DNA of 64,000 nucleotides, from positions 1-64,000 of the forward strand of contig CAJUSU010000006.1 of assembly GCA_910589185.1 (NCBI GenBank), read 5' to 3'. The notes beneath the pieces were generated by a model, which was given only the letters and a program-made list of their open reading frames with translations, had not been told where the DNA came from and made no database searches. Made by a program: the position numbers and the translations under genes. Of the stretch, positions 26,551 through 34,879 are shown piece by piece; position 1 is the first letter of the stretch; every line of letters begins with the position of its first letter. Source of the stretch: an uncultured Clostridia bacterium. Its GTDB lineage: Bacteria; Bacillota; Clostridia; TANB77; CAG-508.

Positions 26551-27603
26551 ATGATTTCAAAATATTCAGATCAAAAGGAAAAAATAAAAGAAGAGGAAAT
26601 AGAAGCAGCGGCAAGAGAGATTACAAAAGGAAATCTAGTGCTATTTCCAACGGAAACAGTATATGGAATAGGCGCAAATGCTTTAGATGAAGAAGCAGTC
26701 AAGAAAATCTTTATAGCAAAAGGCAGAGCACAGGATAATCCATTAATTGTACATGTGTCAAATATGCAAATGGTAGAAGAGATTGTAGAAAGTATTGGAG
26801 TTTTAGAAAGAAAATTAATTCAAAGGTTTTGGCCTGGTCCTCTCACTATCATTTTTCAAAGAAAGAGCAAAGAAGTTATTCCTAATATTGTAACTGCTAA
26901 CTTAAATACAGTAGGAGTTCGTATGCCAAGTAATCTAATTGCCAAAGAGTTAATTGAAAAGGCAGGTGTGCCAATTGCAGCACCTAGCGCAAATGTTTCA
27001 GGAAAACCAAGTGGAACCAAAGTAGAAGATATTATAACAGAATTAGATGGGAAAGTAGAATATATCTTAGATGGTGGATTGACTGATATAGGATTAGAAT
27101 CTACAGTTCTTAAAGTAGAGGAAAATAAAATTAATATTCTAAGACCAGGAAAAATTACAAAAGAACAACTTGAGGAAGTAGCAGGGGAAGTAGAGGTAGA
27201 TAAACATGTTTTAGGAAGAGTAGAACAAAATGAAATAGTTAGTTCACCAGGAATGAAATATCGCCACTATGCACCAAATACAAAATGCATGATGATATAT
27301 AGTGAAAATGAGGAAAAAATGATAAATGAAATAAATAAAGTGACCAATCAGATGCAACAAGAAAATAAAAAGGTATTAGTAATAGGAAGAAAAGAACATT
27401 TGGACAGTTATCTAGCAGAAAGAAAATGGAATGTGGGAGAGACTTTAGAAGAAGTTGCCAAAAATATTTTTACTCTTTTAAGAAAAGTAGACAAAGAACA
27501 AGTGGATTTAGTTATTATTGAGGGAGTAGGAGACAAAGAGTTAGGATTAGCAATAACAAATCGCTTAATTCGTGCGTGTGCCTACAACTATTTAGTAGTT
27601 TAA
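26551..27603 (+). CDS. Threonylcarbamoyl-AMP synthase (Sua5/YwlC type)
   Basis: 350 aa. The YrdC domain has 'GNLVLFPTETVYGIGANA', 'KGRAQDNPLIVHV' (KxR substrate site) and 'VGVRMPSN..A'; 'SPGMKYRHYAPN' begins the linker to the C-terminal Sua5 domain. It makes threonylcarbamoyl-adenylate from Thr, bicarbonate and ATP for t6A modification of ANN-decoding tRNAs. Length fits the two-domain Sua5 form common in Firmicutes. Confidence 0.94.
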   Translation: MISKYSDQKEKIKEEEIEAAAREITKGNLVLFPTETVYGIGANALDEEAVKKIFIAKGRAQDNPLIVHVSNMQMVEEIVESIGVLERKLIQRFWPGPLTIIFQRKSKEVIPNIVTANLNTVGVRMPSNLIAKELIEKAGVPIAAPSANVSGKPSGTKVEDIITELDGKVEYILDGGLTDIGLESTVLKVEENKINILRPGKITKEQLEEVAGEVEVDKHVLGRVEQNEIVSSPGMKYRHYAPNTKCMMIYSENEEKMINEINKVTNQMQQENKKVLVIGRKEHLDSYLAERKWNVGETLEEVAKNIFTLLRKVDKEQVDLVIIEGVGDKELGLAITNRLIRACAYNYLVV

Positions 27604-27623
27604 TACATTGTACCAAAAAGAAA

Positions 27624-27660
27624 GATATTGTAAGTTGATAAAGCTTACAATATTTTTTTA
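27624..27660 (+). terminator. Terminator of the Sua5-type gene
   Basis: Perfect 10-bp stem ATATTGTAAG/CTTACAATAT followed by TTTTTTT. Confidence 0.88.
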
Positions 27661-27764
27661 AAATAAATGAATAATTATTACCAGAATTTCTCATACTAAA
27701 ATTAAATGATAGAATATCCATTTCTGTTTAGAAATGGATATAGAGAAAGAGAGTTGAGTTAAGT

Positions 27765-28361
27765 ATGAGAACCGGTTGGAAAATAGTGATGGCTATTGGT
27801 ATTATGCTCTTATTTTTGATAGGAGTCATAACAGGAGTATACTTTTATGAAAAAGATAAAACAAAAGATAGTAATATAGGAACAAAACAATTAGCAAATT
27901 TGGAACAAAATCAAAATGAAAAACAAATAGAAAATGAAGTAATATCTACTTCTATAGCAGAAACAAAACTTTCTCCGAATTGTACGATTACAGAAAAACA
28001 ATACTTTAAAGGTTGTGACCATTTTATTAAAGAAATCAAAGAAATTCCAGAAGAATGGATAAACTTCACAGAAGAGCAAGTAAAAGAACAATATGCAGAT
28101 TGGAAAATAGAAAGCCTTACCAATAATGAAATCATTGTATCACAAGAAAAAGAGGGATATTGTGGAATGCATTATATTGTAAAAGAACATGGAGAGGTGT
28201 TAGGAATTTACACAACAGATGAAACAGGAGAGGAGACATGGAAAGAAGATACAGACATTGCAACGAGATACTTAACAGAAGAAGATTTAATCAAAGTAAA
28301 AGAAGGAATTAAAGCAATTGGTGATGACCAATTGCATTCTGTGCTAGAAGATTTTGAGTGA
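27765..28361 (+). CDS. Membrane-anchored protein with BofC-like C-terminal domain
   Basis: 198 aa. One N-terminal membrane helix (about 7-27), a Lys/Glu/Asn spacer, and a C-terminal segment 'GYCGMHYIVKEHGEVLGIY' and 'TRYLTEEDLIKVKEGIKAIGDDQL...LEDFE' that resembles the C-terminal domain of BofC. In Bacillus BofC restrains the SpoIVB protease during sporulation; in clostridia such proteins are common but less well studied. Start follows GAAAGAGAGTTGAG. A REP-like element begins right after the stop. Confidence 0.7.
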   Translation: MRTGWKIVMAIGIMLLFLIGVITGVYFYEKDKTKDSNIGTKQLANLEQNQNEKQIENEVISTSIAETKLSPNCTITEKQYFKGCDHFIKEIKEIPEEWINFTEEQVKEQYADWKIESLTNNEIIVSQEKEGYCGMHYIVKEHGEVLGIYTTDETGEETWKEDTDIATRYLTEEDLIKVKEGIKAIGDDQLHSVLEDFE

Positions 28362-28362
28362 G

Positions 28363-28470
28363 TGTCCGATTGGGGACGTTAGTTCATCGGACAAAATCTT
28401 ATAAAAAAAGAAACACACCTATAATATGGTGTGCTTTTTTGTCCGATGAACTAACGTCCCCAATCGGACA
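28363..28470. repeat. REP-like paired hairpin element, copy B, enclosing a terminator
   Basis: Inverted 31-nt modules at 28363-28393 and 28440-28470. Arms are TGTCCGAT/ATCGGACA instead of TGTCAGTT/AACTGACA, while the core GGGGACGTTAGTT is unchanged, so arm changes are compensated. Between them CACACC/GGTGTG plus TTTTTT (28414-28440) acts as a terminator for the convergent genes. Confidence 0.82.
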
Positions 28471-29064
28471 CTAATTTTTGCTTTCGATTTTTAAATTTTC
28501 TTTTTTCAAATATCCTTGTCTATAAAAAGTAATGTAATACATAACAAGAGAGAAGATAGTAGCTGCAATAGCTAAGTAGTAAATCCACATATCAAATTGT
28601 GGAAGTGGACCTACTGAATTTGCAGGATTTTCTGCAATCGTGTTCCAATATTTAATGCCAAAAGAACATACAATGGCAATATAGAATAGAACAGTAGACA
28701 GTTTACCATACCATTTGCTAGAAACGACTAGTTCTTTTCCATAAAGGAAAGAGGCACCTGCTATCATTGCTGCTTCTTTTAAAGCAACAATGGCGATCAT
28801 CCAAAATGGAATGATATTCTTTAGCATTAAGGCAATCAATACTGAGATTTGTGTTGCCTTATCTGCTAAAGGGTCTATGAGCTTTCCGAAATTGGTGATA
28901 AAGTTAAATTTTCTAGCAATAAAACCATCTAATACATCTGTTAAACCAGAAATAGTAAGAAAGATAAAGGCCATGAGGTAATTATCTACTACTAAAGCGT
29001 AAATAACAAATGGTATTAAGAAAAATCTTGCTACTGTTAAAATATTGGGTATATGTTTTGCCAT
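28471..29064 (-). CDS. pgsA: CDP-diacylglycerol-glycerol-3-phosphate 3-phosphatidyltransferase
   Basis: 197 aa, multi-pass membrane enzyme making phosphatidylglycerol phosphate. The CDP-alcohol phosphotransferase motif is complete: 'SGLTDVLDGFIARKFN' then 'GKLIDPLADK'. Starts behind AAGGAGAAAT, 33 bp after the ClpE-like gene on the same strand, so probably co-transcribed with it. The stop codon abuts the REP-like element. Confidence 0.94.
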   Translation of the reverse strand: MAKHIPNILTVARFFLIPFVIYALVVDNYLMAFIFLTISGLTDVLDGFIARKFNFITNFGKLIDPLADKATQISVLIALMLKNIIPFWMIAIVALKEAAMIAGASFLYGKELVVSSKWYGKLSTVLFYIAIVCSFGIKYWNTIAENPANSVGPLPQFDMWIYYLAIAATIFSLVMYYITFYRQGYLKKENLKIESKN

Positions 29065-29097
29065 AACTATTTCTCCTTATCATATAGCGACTCATGA

Positions 29098-31467
29098 TTA
29101 ATTTACAGTTTCTACTGAAAATGTTAATTGGTTTGCTTCTAAATCAATGGTGACAGTTTGACTATTTAAAAGTTCTTTACGTAGTATTTTTTCAGATAAT
29201 TCATCTTCTAAATATCTTTGAATAGCCCTTCTCAAAGGCCTTGCACCATATTTTATATCAGTTCCTTTTTCTAATAAGAACTTTTTGGCAGGCTCAGATA
29301 CTACCATGGTAATATCTTTATCCGCTAAAGCCTTTCTCGTATCTTCTAACATTAAATCTACAATTTGAATTAATTGTTCTGGATTTAATTGTTCGAAAAT
29401 AACAATTTCATCTACTCTGTTTAAAAATTCAGGTCTAAAGGTTTCTTTTAAACTATCCATTACTTTATTTTGATCCATTCTAGACCCACCAAAACCAATG
29501 GAATTAGTGTTTTGGTTAGAACCAGCATTAGAAGTCATAATTAAAATGGTATTTTCAAAACTAACAGTGTTTCCTTGACTATCTGTTAAGCGTCCGTCAT
29601 CTAATACTTGAAGTAGAATATTGAACACATCAGGATGTGCTTTTTCAATTTCATCTAACAAAACAATAGAGTAAGGGTTGCGTTTTACTTTTTCTGTTAA
29701 TTGTCCTGCATCATCATAACCTACATATCCTGGAGGAGAACCAATTAGCTTAGAGGTAGAGTGCCCTTCCATATATTCAGACATGTCAATACGAATAATG
29801 GCATCTTCTTTGCCAAACATTTCAAAACTAAGTGATTTCGCAAGTTCTGTTTTACCAACACCAGTAGGACCTACAAAAATAAATGATGGTGGTCTTTTTG
29901 TACTTTTTAATCCAGCACGATTACGACGAATGGCTCTTGAAACTGCTTCTACTGCTGATTGTTGTCCAACGACTCTTTTGTGTAAGTTTTCTTCTAAGTT
30001 CAAGAGTTTTTGTGTTTCAGCTTCTGTAATTTTCTTGACTGGAATTTTAGTCCAACTTTCAATAACCTCTGCAATATCTTGCACAGTTAAACTCTTTAAT
30101 TTTAATCTTTTATTCAATTCATCAATTTGCTCCATTAAGCTGCATTCTTTGGTTTTTAATTCAGCAGCTTTTTGGTAGTCTTCAGTAGAATCTGCTTGAG
30201 CAGCTTCTTCTTTTTCTTCTTGAACTGCTTTTAATTGATTTTTCAATACTTCTAGTTCATATAGTTCTTTGTTATTTAAGTTGATACGAGAACAAGCCTC
30301 ATCTAAAATGTCGATAGCTTTATCAGGTAAAAATCTGTCATGAATATATTTTTCAGACATAATAACAGTTTGTTTAATGACATCATTAGAAATCTTTACT
30401 TTGTGATAATCTTCATAATATTTTTTGATGCCTTCCAAGATATCAATAGAATCTGTAACAGAAGGTTCCTCTACAATTACTGGTTGAAATCTTCTTTCTA
30501 AAGCACTATCTTTTTCAATATATTTACGATATTCTTTTAAAGTAGTAGTTCCAATTAATTGAATTTCTCCATTGGATAGGGAAGGTTTTAAAATGTTTGC
30601 TGCATTCATAGAATGTTCAGCATCACCTGCACCAATAATATTGTGAATTTCATCAATAACTAAAATGATATTTCCTAAAGATTTACACTCGTCAATAATG
30701 GACTTCATACGAGCCTCAAACTGACCTCTAAATTGAGTACCTGCAACCACTGCAGTCATATCAATTAAATATACTTCTTTATTTAACAACTTAGCAGGAA
30801 CTTTGCCAGTAGCAATTTTAATGGCTAAACCTTGTGCAATAGCAGTTTTACCAACGCCGGGTTCACCGATTAAACAAGGGTTGTTCTTGCTACGGCGATT
30901 TAGAATTTGTATCATTCTTTGAATTTCTTTATCTCTACCAACTACCATATCTAATTGACCATTTTTGGCTTTTTGAGTCAAGTTAGTGCCAAAAGTTTCT
31001 AAAGATTTACGACGTTTGTCTTTTTCTTTTTTTACTTTGACTTTTTTCTTCTCACCAGAGGTGTTATTAGAAGAAGTATTAGCATCTTCAGCAGCCTCTT
31101 CAGAAGAAGAATTCCCAAACATACCAGAGAAAATAGAGCCTAAGGGAATAGCACCAAATTGGATAGGTGTTTTTTCTTCACTTAAATCGTCCATGTCCAT
31201 ATCTTCCATTTGCTCTGAAAGGCTATCAACATCCATATTCTGTGTTAAATCAGACATCATCGTTTCGATTTGTTTTGTCATATCATTCAAATCTTTTTCA
31301 GAAAGATTTGCTTGTTTCATTAAAGATTCCATAGGATTGATACCTTGCTTTTTCGCACATTCATAGCAGTATCCTTCCATTTTTTGTTTGCCATCTTCAC
31401 CTTGTTTATTAATGAAAATGACAGCTTGATTTTTATTACAAATTGAACATAACATAAATTTTATCAT
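29098..31467 (-). CDS. ClpE/ClpC-type AAA+ ATPase, Clp protease regulatory subunit
   Basis: 789 aa. The N-terminal zinc finger 'MLCSICNKNQAVIFI...GYCYECAKK' is the ClpE type and no ClpN repeats are present; the start is probably the ATG of MLCSIC at 31455. Then an acidic/Ser-rich linker with a basic KVKVKKEK stretch, D1 with Walker A GEPGVGKT and 'RFQPV', a UVR-like coiled coil (about 400-450), D2 with GPTGVGKT and 'LLDEIEKAHPDVFN', and a C-terminal domain ('GARPLRRAIQR'). It unfolds proteins for ClpP. No CtsR, McsA or McsB gene is adjacent. Confidence 0.92.
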   Translation of the reverse strand: MIKFMLCSICNKNQAVIFINKQGEDGKQKMEGYCYECAKKQGINPMESLMKQANLSEKDLNDMTKQIETMMSDLTQNMDVDSLSEQMEDMDMDDLSEEKTPIQFGAIPLGSIFSGMFGNSSSEEAAEDANTSSNNTSGEKKKVKVKKEKDKRRKSLETFGTNLTQKAKNGQLDMVVGRDKEIQRMIQILNRRSKNNPCLIGEPGVGKTAIAQGLAIKIATGKVPAKLLNKEVYLIDMTAVVAGTQFRGQFEARMKSIIDECKSLGNIILVIDEIHNIIGAGDAEHSMNAANILKPSLSNGEIQLIGTTTLKEYRKYIEKDSALERRFQPVIVEEPSVTDSIDILEGIKKYYEDYHKVKISNDVIKQTVIMSEKYIHDRFLPDKAIDILDEACSRINLNNKELYELEVLKNQLKAVQEEKEEAAQADSTEDYQKAAELKTKECSLMEQIDELNKRLKLKSLTVQDIAEVIESWTKIPVKKITEAETQKLLNLEENLHKRVVGQQSAVEAVSRAIRRNRAGLKSTKRPPSFIFVGPTGVGKTELAKSLSFEMFGKEDAIIRIDMSEYMEGHSTSKLIGSPPGYVGYDDAGQLTEKVKRNPYSIVLLDEIEKAHPDVFNILLQVLDDGRLTDSQGNTVSFENTILIMTSNAGSNQNTNSIGFGGSRMDQNKVMDSLKETFRPEFLNRVDEIVIFEQLNPEQLIQIVDLMLEDTRKALADKDITMVVSEPAKKFLLEKGTDIKYGARPLRRAIQRYLEDELSEKILRKELLNSQTVTIDLEANQLTFSVETVN

Positions 31468-31563
31468 AACTCCTTTAAATTGCTCCCTATATCATACCGC
31501 AAAATAGGCGATAAGTCAATGTGGTAAGGGCAATTTTAAAGAAAGCTTAAGGATTTTGTGGAC

Positions 31564-31592
31564 TTGAAAAAAATGGATATTTGTGATATGAT
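31564..31592 (+). promoter_or_regulatory. Promoter of the metal ABC importer operon
   Basis: TTGAAA (31564-31569), a 17-bp spacer and TATGAT (31587-31592), 25 bp before the first gene. I see no clear Zur box. Confidence 0.6.
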
Positions 31593-31616
31593 AGGCAAAT
31601 AAGAAAGGGACAAGTT

Positions 31617-32510
31617 ATGAAGAAGAAAATTGGTATTGCAATATTGGTTATTGTAGTAATGATAGTAGCAATTTGTGTGATAGGAAATAGGATGGGAAAA
31701 TCCCAAAATGACGATGAGGGACAATTTAAAATTGTGACAACCTTTTATCCTATTTGGATTATGACAAGTAATATTACACAGGGCGCGCAAAATATAGAAT
31801 TAGTGAACATGGCGGATAAGAACGCAGGTTGCTTACATGACTACACTTTGAGTACTACGGATATGAAAAAGCTAGAGAAAGCAGATGTGGTTGTGCAAAA
31901 TGGACTAGGATTAGAAAATTTTATGGATAAGATATTGAATACATATTCTAGAATTAAAATCATTGACAGTAGCAAAAACATTACTAGTAAAATAGAAGAA
32001 AATGGGGAAGTGAATAACCATATTTGGACAAGCCTTTCTAATTATATGATGCAAGTAGAAGAAATAGCAAATGGCTTAAGTGAGGCTAACCCAGAGAATA
32101 AAGAAGTTTATGAAAAAAATAAAGAGAATTACATCAAAGAATTAAAAGAATTACAAGGAGAATATCAAACAGAATTAGCAAACTTAAAAGGTAAAAAGGC
32201 AATCTGCTTAAATGAGGCATTTAGTTACCTAGCAAAAGAGGTTGGCTTGGAAATTATCTCTGTTGAAACAAATCATGAAGAAAGTAGTTTGTCAGCAGAA
32301 AAAATGAAAGAACTCATTGAAATTATGAAAAAAGAAAATATCAAAAGTATTTTAGTCGATAAGGAAGATAATTTAAAAAGTGCACAAACTTTAGCAAATG
32401 AAACAGGTGCACAGATTTATGAGTTGCAATCAGGACTAACAGGAAATGAGGAAAGCAGCAGTTATCTTAAAATCATGAAAGAGAATTTAGAGATTTTAAA
32501 AGGAATATAG
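31617..32510 (+). CDS. Zinc/manganese ABC transporter substrate-binding protein (ZnuA-like)
   Basis: 297 aa. N-terminal membrane anchor (5-23) without a lipobox cysteine. Cluster A-1 fold with 'IVTTFYPIW', 'NAGCLHDYTLST', 'NNHIWTSLSNY', 'VETNHEESSLSAEKM', which supply three His ligands and an acidic one, arranged as in ZnuA/AdcA. The His-rich zinc loop of many ZnuA proteins is missing. First gene of a three-gene operon with ATPase and permease. Confidence 0.88.
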   Translation: MKKKIGIAILVIVVMIVAICVIGNRMGKSQNDDEGQFKIVTTFYPIWIMTSNITQGAQNIELVNMADKNAGCLHDYTLSTTDMKKLEKADVVVQNGLGLENFMDKILNTYSRIKIIDSSKNITSKIEENGEVNNHIWTSLSNYMMQVEEIANGLSEANPENKEVYEKNKENYIKELKELQGEYQTELANLKGKKAICLNEAFSYLAKEVGLEIISVETNHEESSLSAEKMKELIEIMKKENIKSILVDKEDNLKSAQTLANETGAQIYELQSGLTGNEESSSYLKIMKENLEILKGI

Positions 32511-32526
32511 AAAGAGAGGAAGTCAA

Positions 32527-33252
32527 ATGGAACAGTCAGCAGCTTGTGGACTACACTGTACCAAAATCAACCATATAGGTGTGAAATTTGGAAAAGAAGT
32601 GATTTTAAAAGATGTTAATATTCATATCCATTGTGGGCAGTTAACTGTTATCATTGGACGAAATGGAGCAGGAAAGTCTACTTTACTGAAAGCAATTTTA
32701 GGCGAAGTAGAGCATACAGGAAACATTACTTTTATGGATATGAAAGAAAATGTAGCAAAGAAAATAAAAATTGGTTATGTGCCACAATCAATTAATATTG
32801 AAAGGCATATGCCAACAACGGTATATGACTTATTTGCTTCTTGTATTTGTCATGTTCCAGTCTTTCTAAAAAAAGACAAGAAAATTTATCAAGAGATTAA
32901 AAATCAGCTTAAACTATTTGGAGCAGAAAGATTAATTGATAAAAGCATTGGAGATTTATCAGGAGGAGAATTACAAAGAGTATTGCTTTCTATTGCAACA
33001 AAGCCTGTACCGAATTTATTGATTTTAGATGAACCAGTTTCAGGAATTGATAAAAACGGGACACAAGACTTTTACGAATTAGTCAATAACTTAAAAACAA
33101 AATATGATATGTCGATTTTACTAGTGTCACATGATTTAGAACTAGTCAGGAAATATGCGGATAGAGTTATTTTGTTAGACAAAGAAGTAATCAAAGAAGG
33201 AACACCAGAGGAAGTATTTAATAGTAAAGATTTTAGGGAAAGATTTGGGTAA
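32527..33252 (+). CDS. Metal ABC transporter ATPase (ZnuC-like)
   Basis: 241 aa. Walker A GRNGAGKST, Q-loop 'GYVPQS', signature LSGGELQR, Walker B 'LLILDEPVSG' and H-loop 'LLVSHD' are all present. The N-terminus 'EQSAACGLHCTKI' with Cys/His is common in clostridial members. Overlaps the permease gene by 8 bases, so coupled translation is likely. Confidence 0.92.
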   Translation: MEQSAACGLHCTKINHIGVKFGKEVILKDVNIHIHCGQLTVIIGRNGAGKSTLLKAILGEVEHTGNITFMDMKENVAKKIKIGYVPQSINIERHMPTTVYDLFASCICHVPVFLKKDKKIYQEIKNQLKLFGAERLIDKSIGDLSGGELQRVLLSIATKPVPNLLILDEPVSGIDKNGTQDFYELVNNLKTKYDMSILLVSHDLELVRKYADRVILLDKEVIKEGTPEEVFNSKDFRERFG

Positions 33253-34099
33253 GAGAATGGAAGCAATTTATGGAATATTAGAAACAATTTTGCCATTTGA
33301 ATTTATGGAATATGCTTTTATGAAAAATGCTTTTCTTGCCATTATTTTAATTTCACCGATTTTTGCCATATTAGGCACTATGATAGTGAATAACAAAATG
33401 GCTTTCTTTTCTGATGCACTAGGGCACTCAGCATTAACAGGGATTGCCATAGGTATGGTACTAGGAATTTCGAATATGAATATTTCTATGATATTTTTTG
33501 CAATTGTATTTGCACTGCTATTAAACTTTGTAAAGAACAAAACGAACTATGGGGCAGATACGATTATTAGTGTATTTTCTTCCATAGCGATTGCACTAGG
33601 TTTAGCCATGCTAGCACAAAGTGGTAACTTTAATAAATATTCTAGCTATTTAGTGGGAGATATTTTAAGTATTAGCAATAGTGAGATTTTATATTTACTT
33701 TTAGCATTTATCGCAGTAGGAGTGTTTTGGTACTTTACCTTTAATAAGCTAAATGTAACAAGTATTAATTCTACATTAGCAAAAAGTAGGGGAATGAATA
33801 CAAAATTAATTGATAATATTTTTGTAGTTTTAATTGCAATTATTGTTATGATTTCTATTCGCTGGATAGGTATTTTGCTAATCAATTCGTTACTAATTTT
33901 GCCGGCAGCCTCTAGTAGAAATATTGCAAAAAATATGAGGAGTTATCATTTCATATCAGTATTATTTTCGCTATTTTCAGGAATAACAGGTTTGATTATG
34001 TCTTACTATTGGAACATTCCAACAGGTCCTATGATAGTATTGATTTCAGGTATAATTTATTTTATTACGTTTGGACTTAAAAAGGTTGTGAAAGAGTAA
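33245..34099 (+). CDS. Metal ABC transporter permease (ZnuB-like)
   Basis: 284 aa, about eight membrane helices, ABC-3 family. 'FFSDALGHSALTGIAIG' is the family signature contacting the ATPase, with 'LINSLLILPAASSRN' further on. Completes the importer. Ends before a bidirectional terminator. Confidence 0.92.
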   Translation: MGKRMEAIYGILETILPFEFMEYAFMKNAFLAIILISPIFAILGTMIVNNKMAFFSDALGHSALTGIAIGMVLGISNMNISMIFFAIVFALLLNFVKNKTNYGADTIISVFSSIAIALGLAMLAQSGNFNKYSSYLVGDILSISNSEILYLLLAFIAVGVFWYFTFNKLNVTSINSTLAKSRGMNTKLIDNIFVVLIAIIVMISIRWIGILLINSLLILPAASSRNIAKNMRSYHFISVLFSLFSGITGLIMSYYWNIPTGPMIVLISGIIYFITFGLKKVVKE

Positions 34100-34126
34100 C
34101 AAAGAGTGGAGATATAATGGAATAAC

Positions 34127-34155
34127 AAAAAAAGACGAGTTTACTCGTCTTTTTA
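34127..34155. terminator. Bidirectional terminator between the importer operon and pflA
   Basis: AAAAAGACGAG-TTTA-CTCGTCTTTTT, perfect stem with A and T flanks on both sides. Confidence 0.9.
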
Positions 34156-34159
34156 TAGG

Positions 34160-34870
34160 TTATATTCCCAAAATCTTCTTAGCCCTTTCCACATCTTCTG
34201 ACGTGGCAGCAGGTACACCATCTAACTCATATTTTAAACCTAATTGTTCCCATTTAAAACGTCCCATGTCATGATATGGCAAGACTTCTACTTTTTCAAC
34301 ATTAGACAAACTAGCTAAAAATTCCTTTAATTTTAATAAATCTTCCTCGTGGTCTGTAATGCCAGGAACTAATACTTGTCTAATCCACATTGGCTTGGAA
34401 ATAACATTTAAATATTCTGCAAAAGCAATCTCCTGCTTATTAGAAACTCCTGTTAATTCTTTGCAAATTTCATCATTAATACATTTAATGTCTAATAAAA
34501 ATAAATCTGCTAAATCAATCACTTTTTTAATATCTTCAGTCAAATTAAAACTACCAGAAGTATCAATAGCGACATGAATATCATCTTGTTTTAAAATAGG
34601 GAGGAGTTCTAATAGAAAATCTAACTGTAGTAATGGCTCTCCACCACTAATTGTTACACCTCCACCAGAAGGCTTAAAATAGTTTTTGTATTTTTCAATT
34701 TTAGTTAAAATATCCTCTAAAGAGTATTCTGTACCACAACGACGATCCCAAGTATCTCGATTGTGACAGTATTTACACTTTAAAGCGCATCCTTGTAAGA
34801 ACATGACGAACCTGATACCAGGTCCGTCTACTGTTCCAAAAGATTCAAATGAGTGTACTCGTGCGTTCAT
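34160..34870 (-). CDS. pflA: Pyruvate formate-lyase activating enzyme
   Basis: 236 aa radical SAM enzyme. CxxxCxxC is 'CALKCKYCHN' (about 29-38), with 'SGGEPLLQ' for SAM binding and 'VLVPGITDHEEDL'. It installs the glycyl radical on PflB. Located 9 bp after pflB on the same strand, forming the pflBA operon. Confidence 0.95.
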   Translation of the reverse strand: MNARVHSFESFGTVDGPGIRFVMFLQGCALKCKYCHNRDTWDRRCGTEYSLEDILTKIEKYKNYFKPSGGGVTISGGEPLLQLDFLLELLPILKQDDIHVAIDTSGSFNLTEDIKKVIDLADLFLLDIKCINDEICKELTGVSNKQEIAFAEYLNVISKPMWIRQVLVPGITDHEEDLLKLKEFLASLSNVEKVEVLPYHDMGRFKWEQLGLKYELDGVPAATSEDVERAKKILGI

Positions 34871-34879
34871 TTTTTTCTC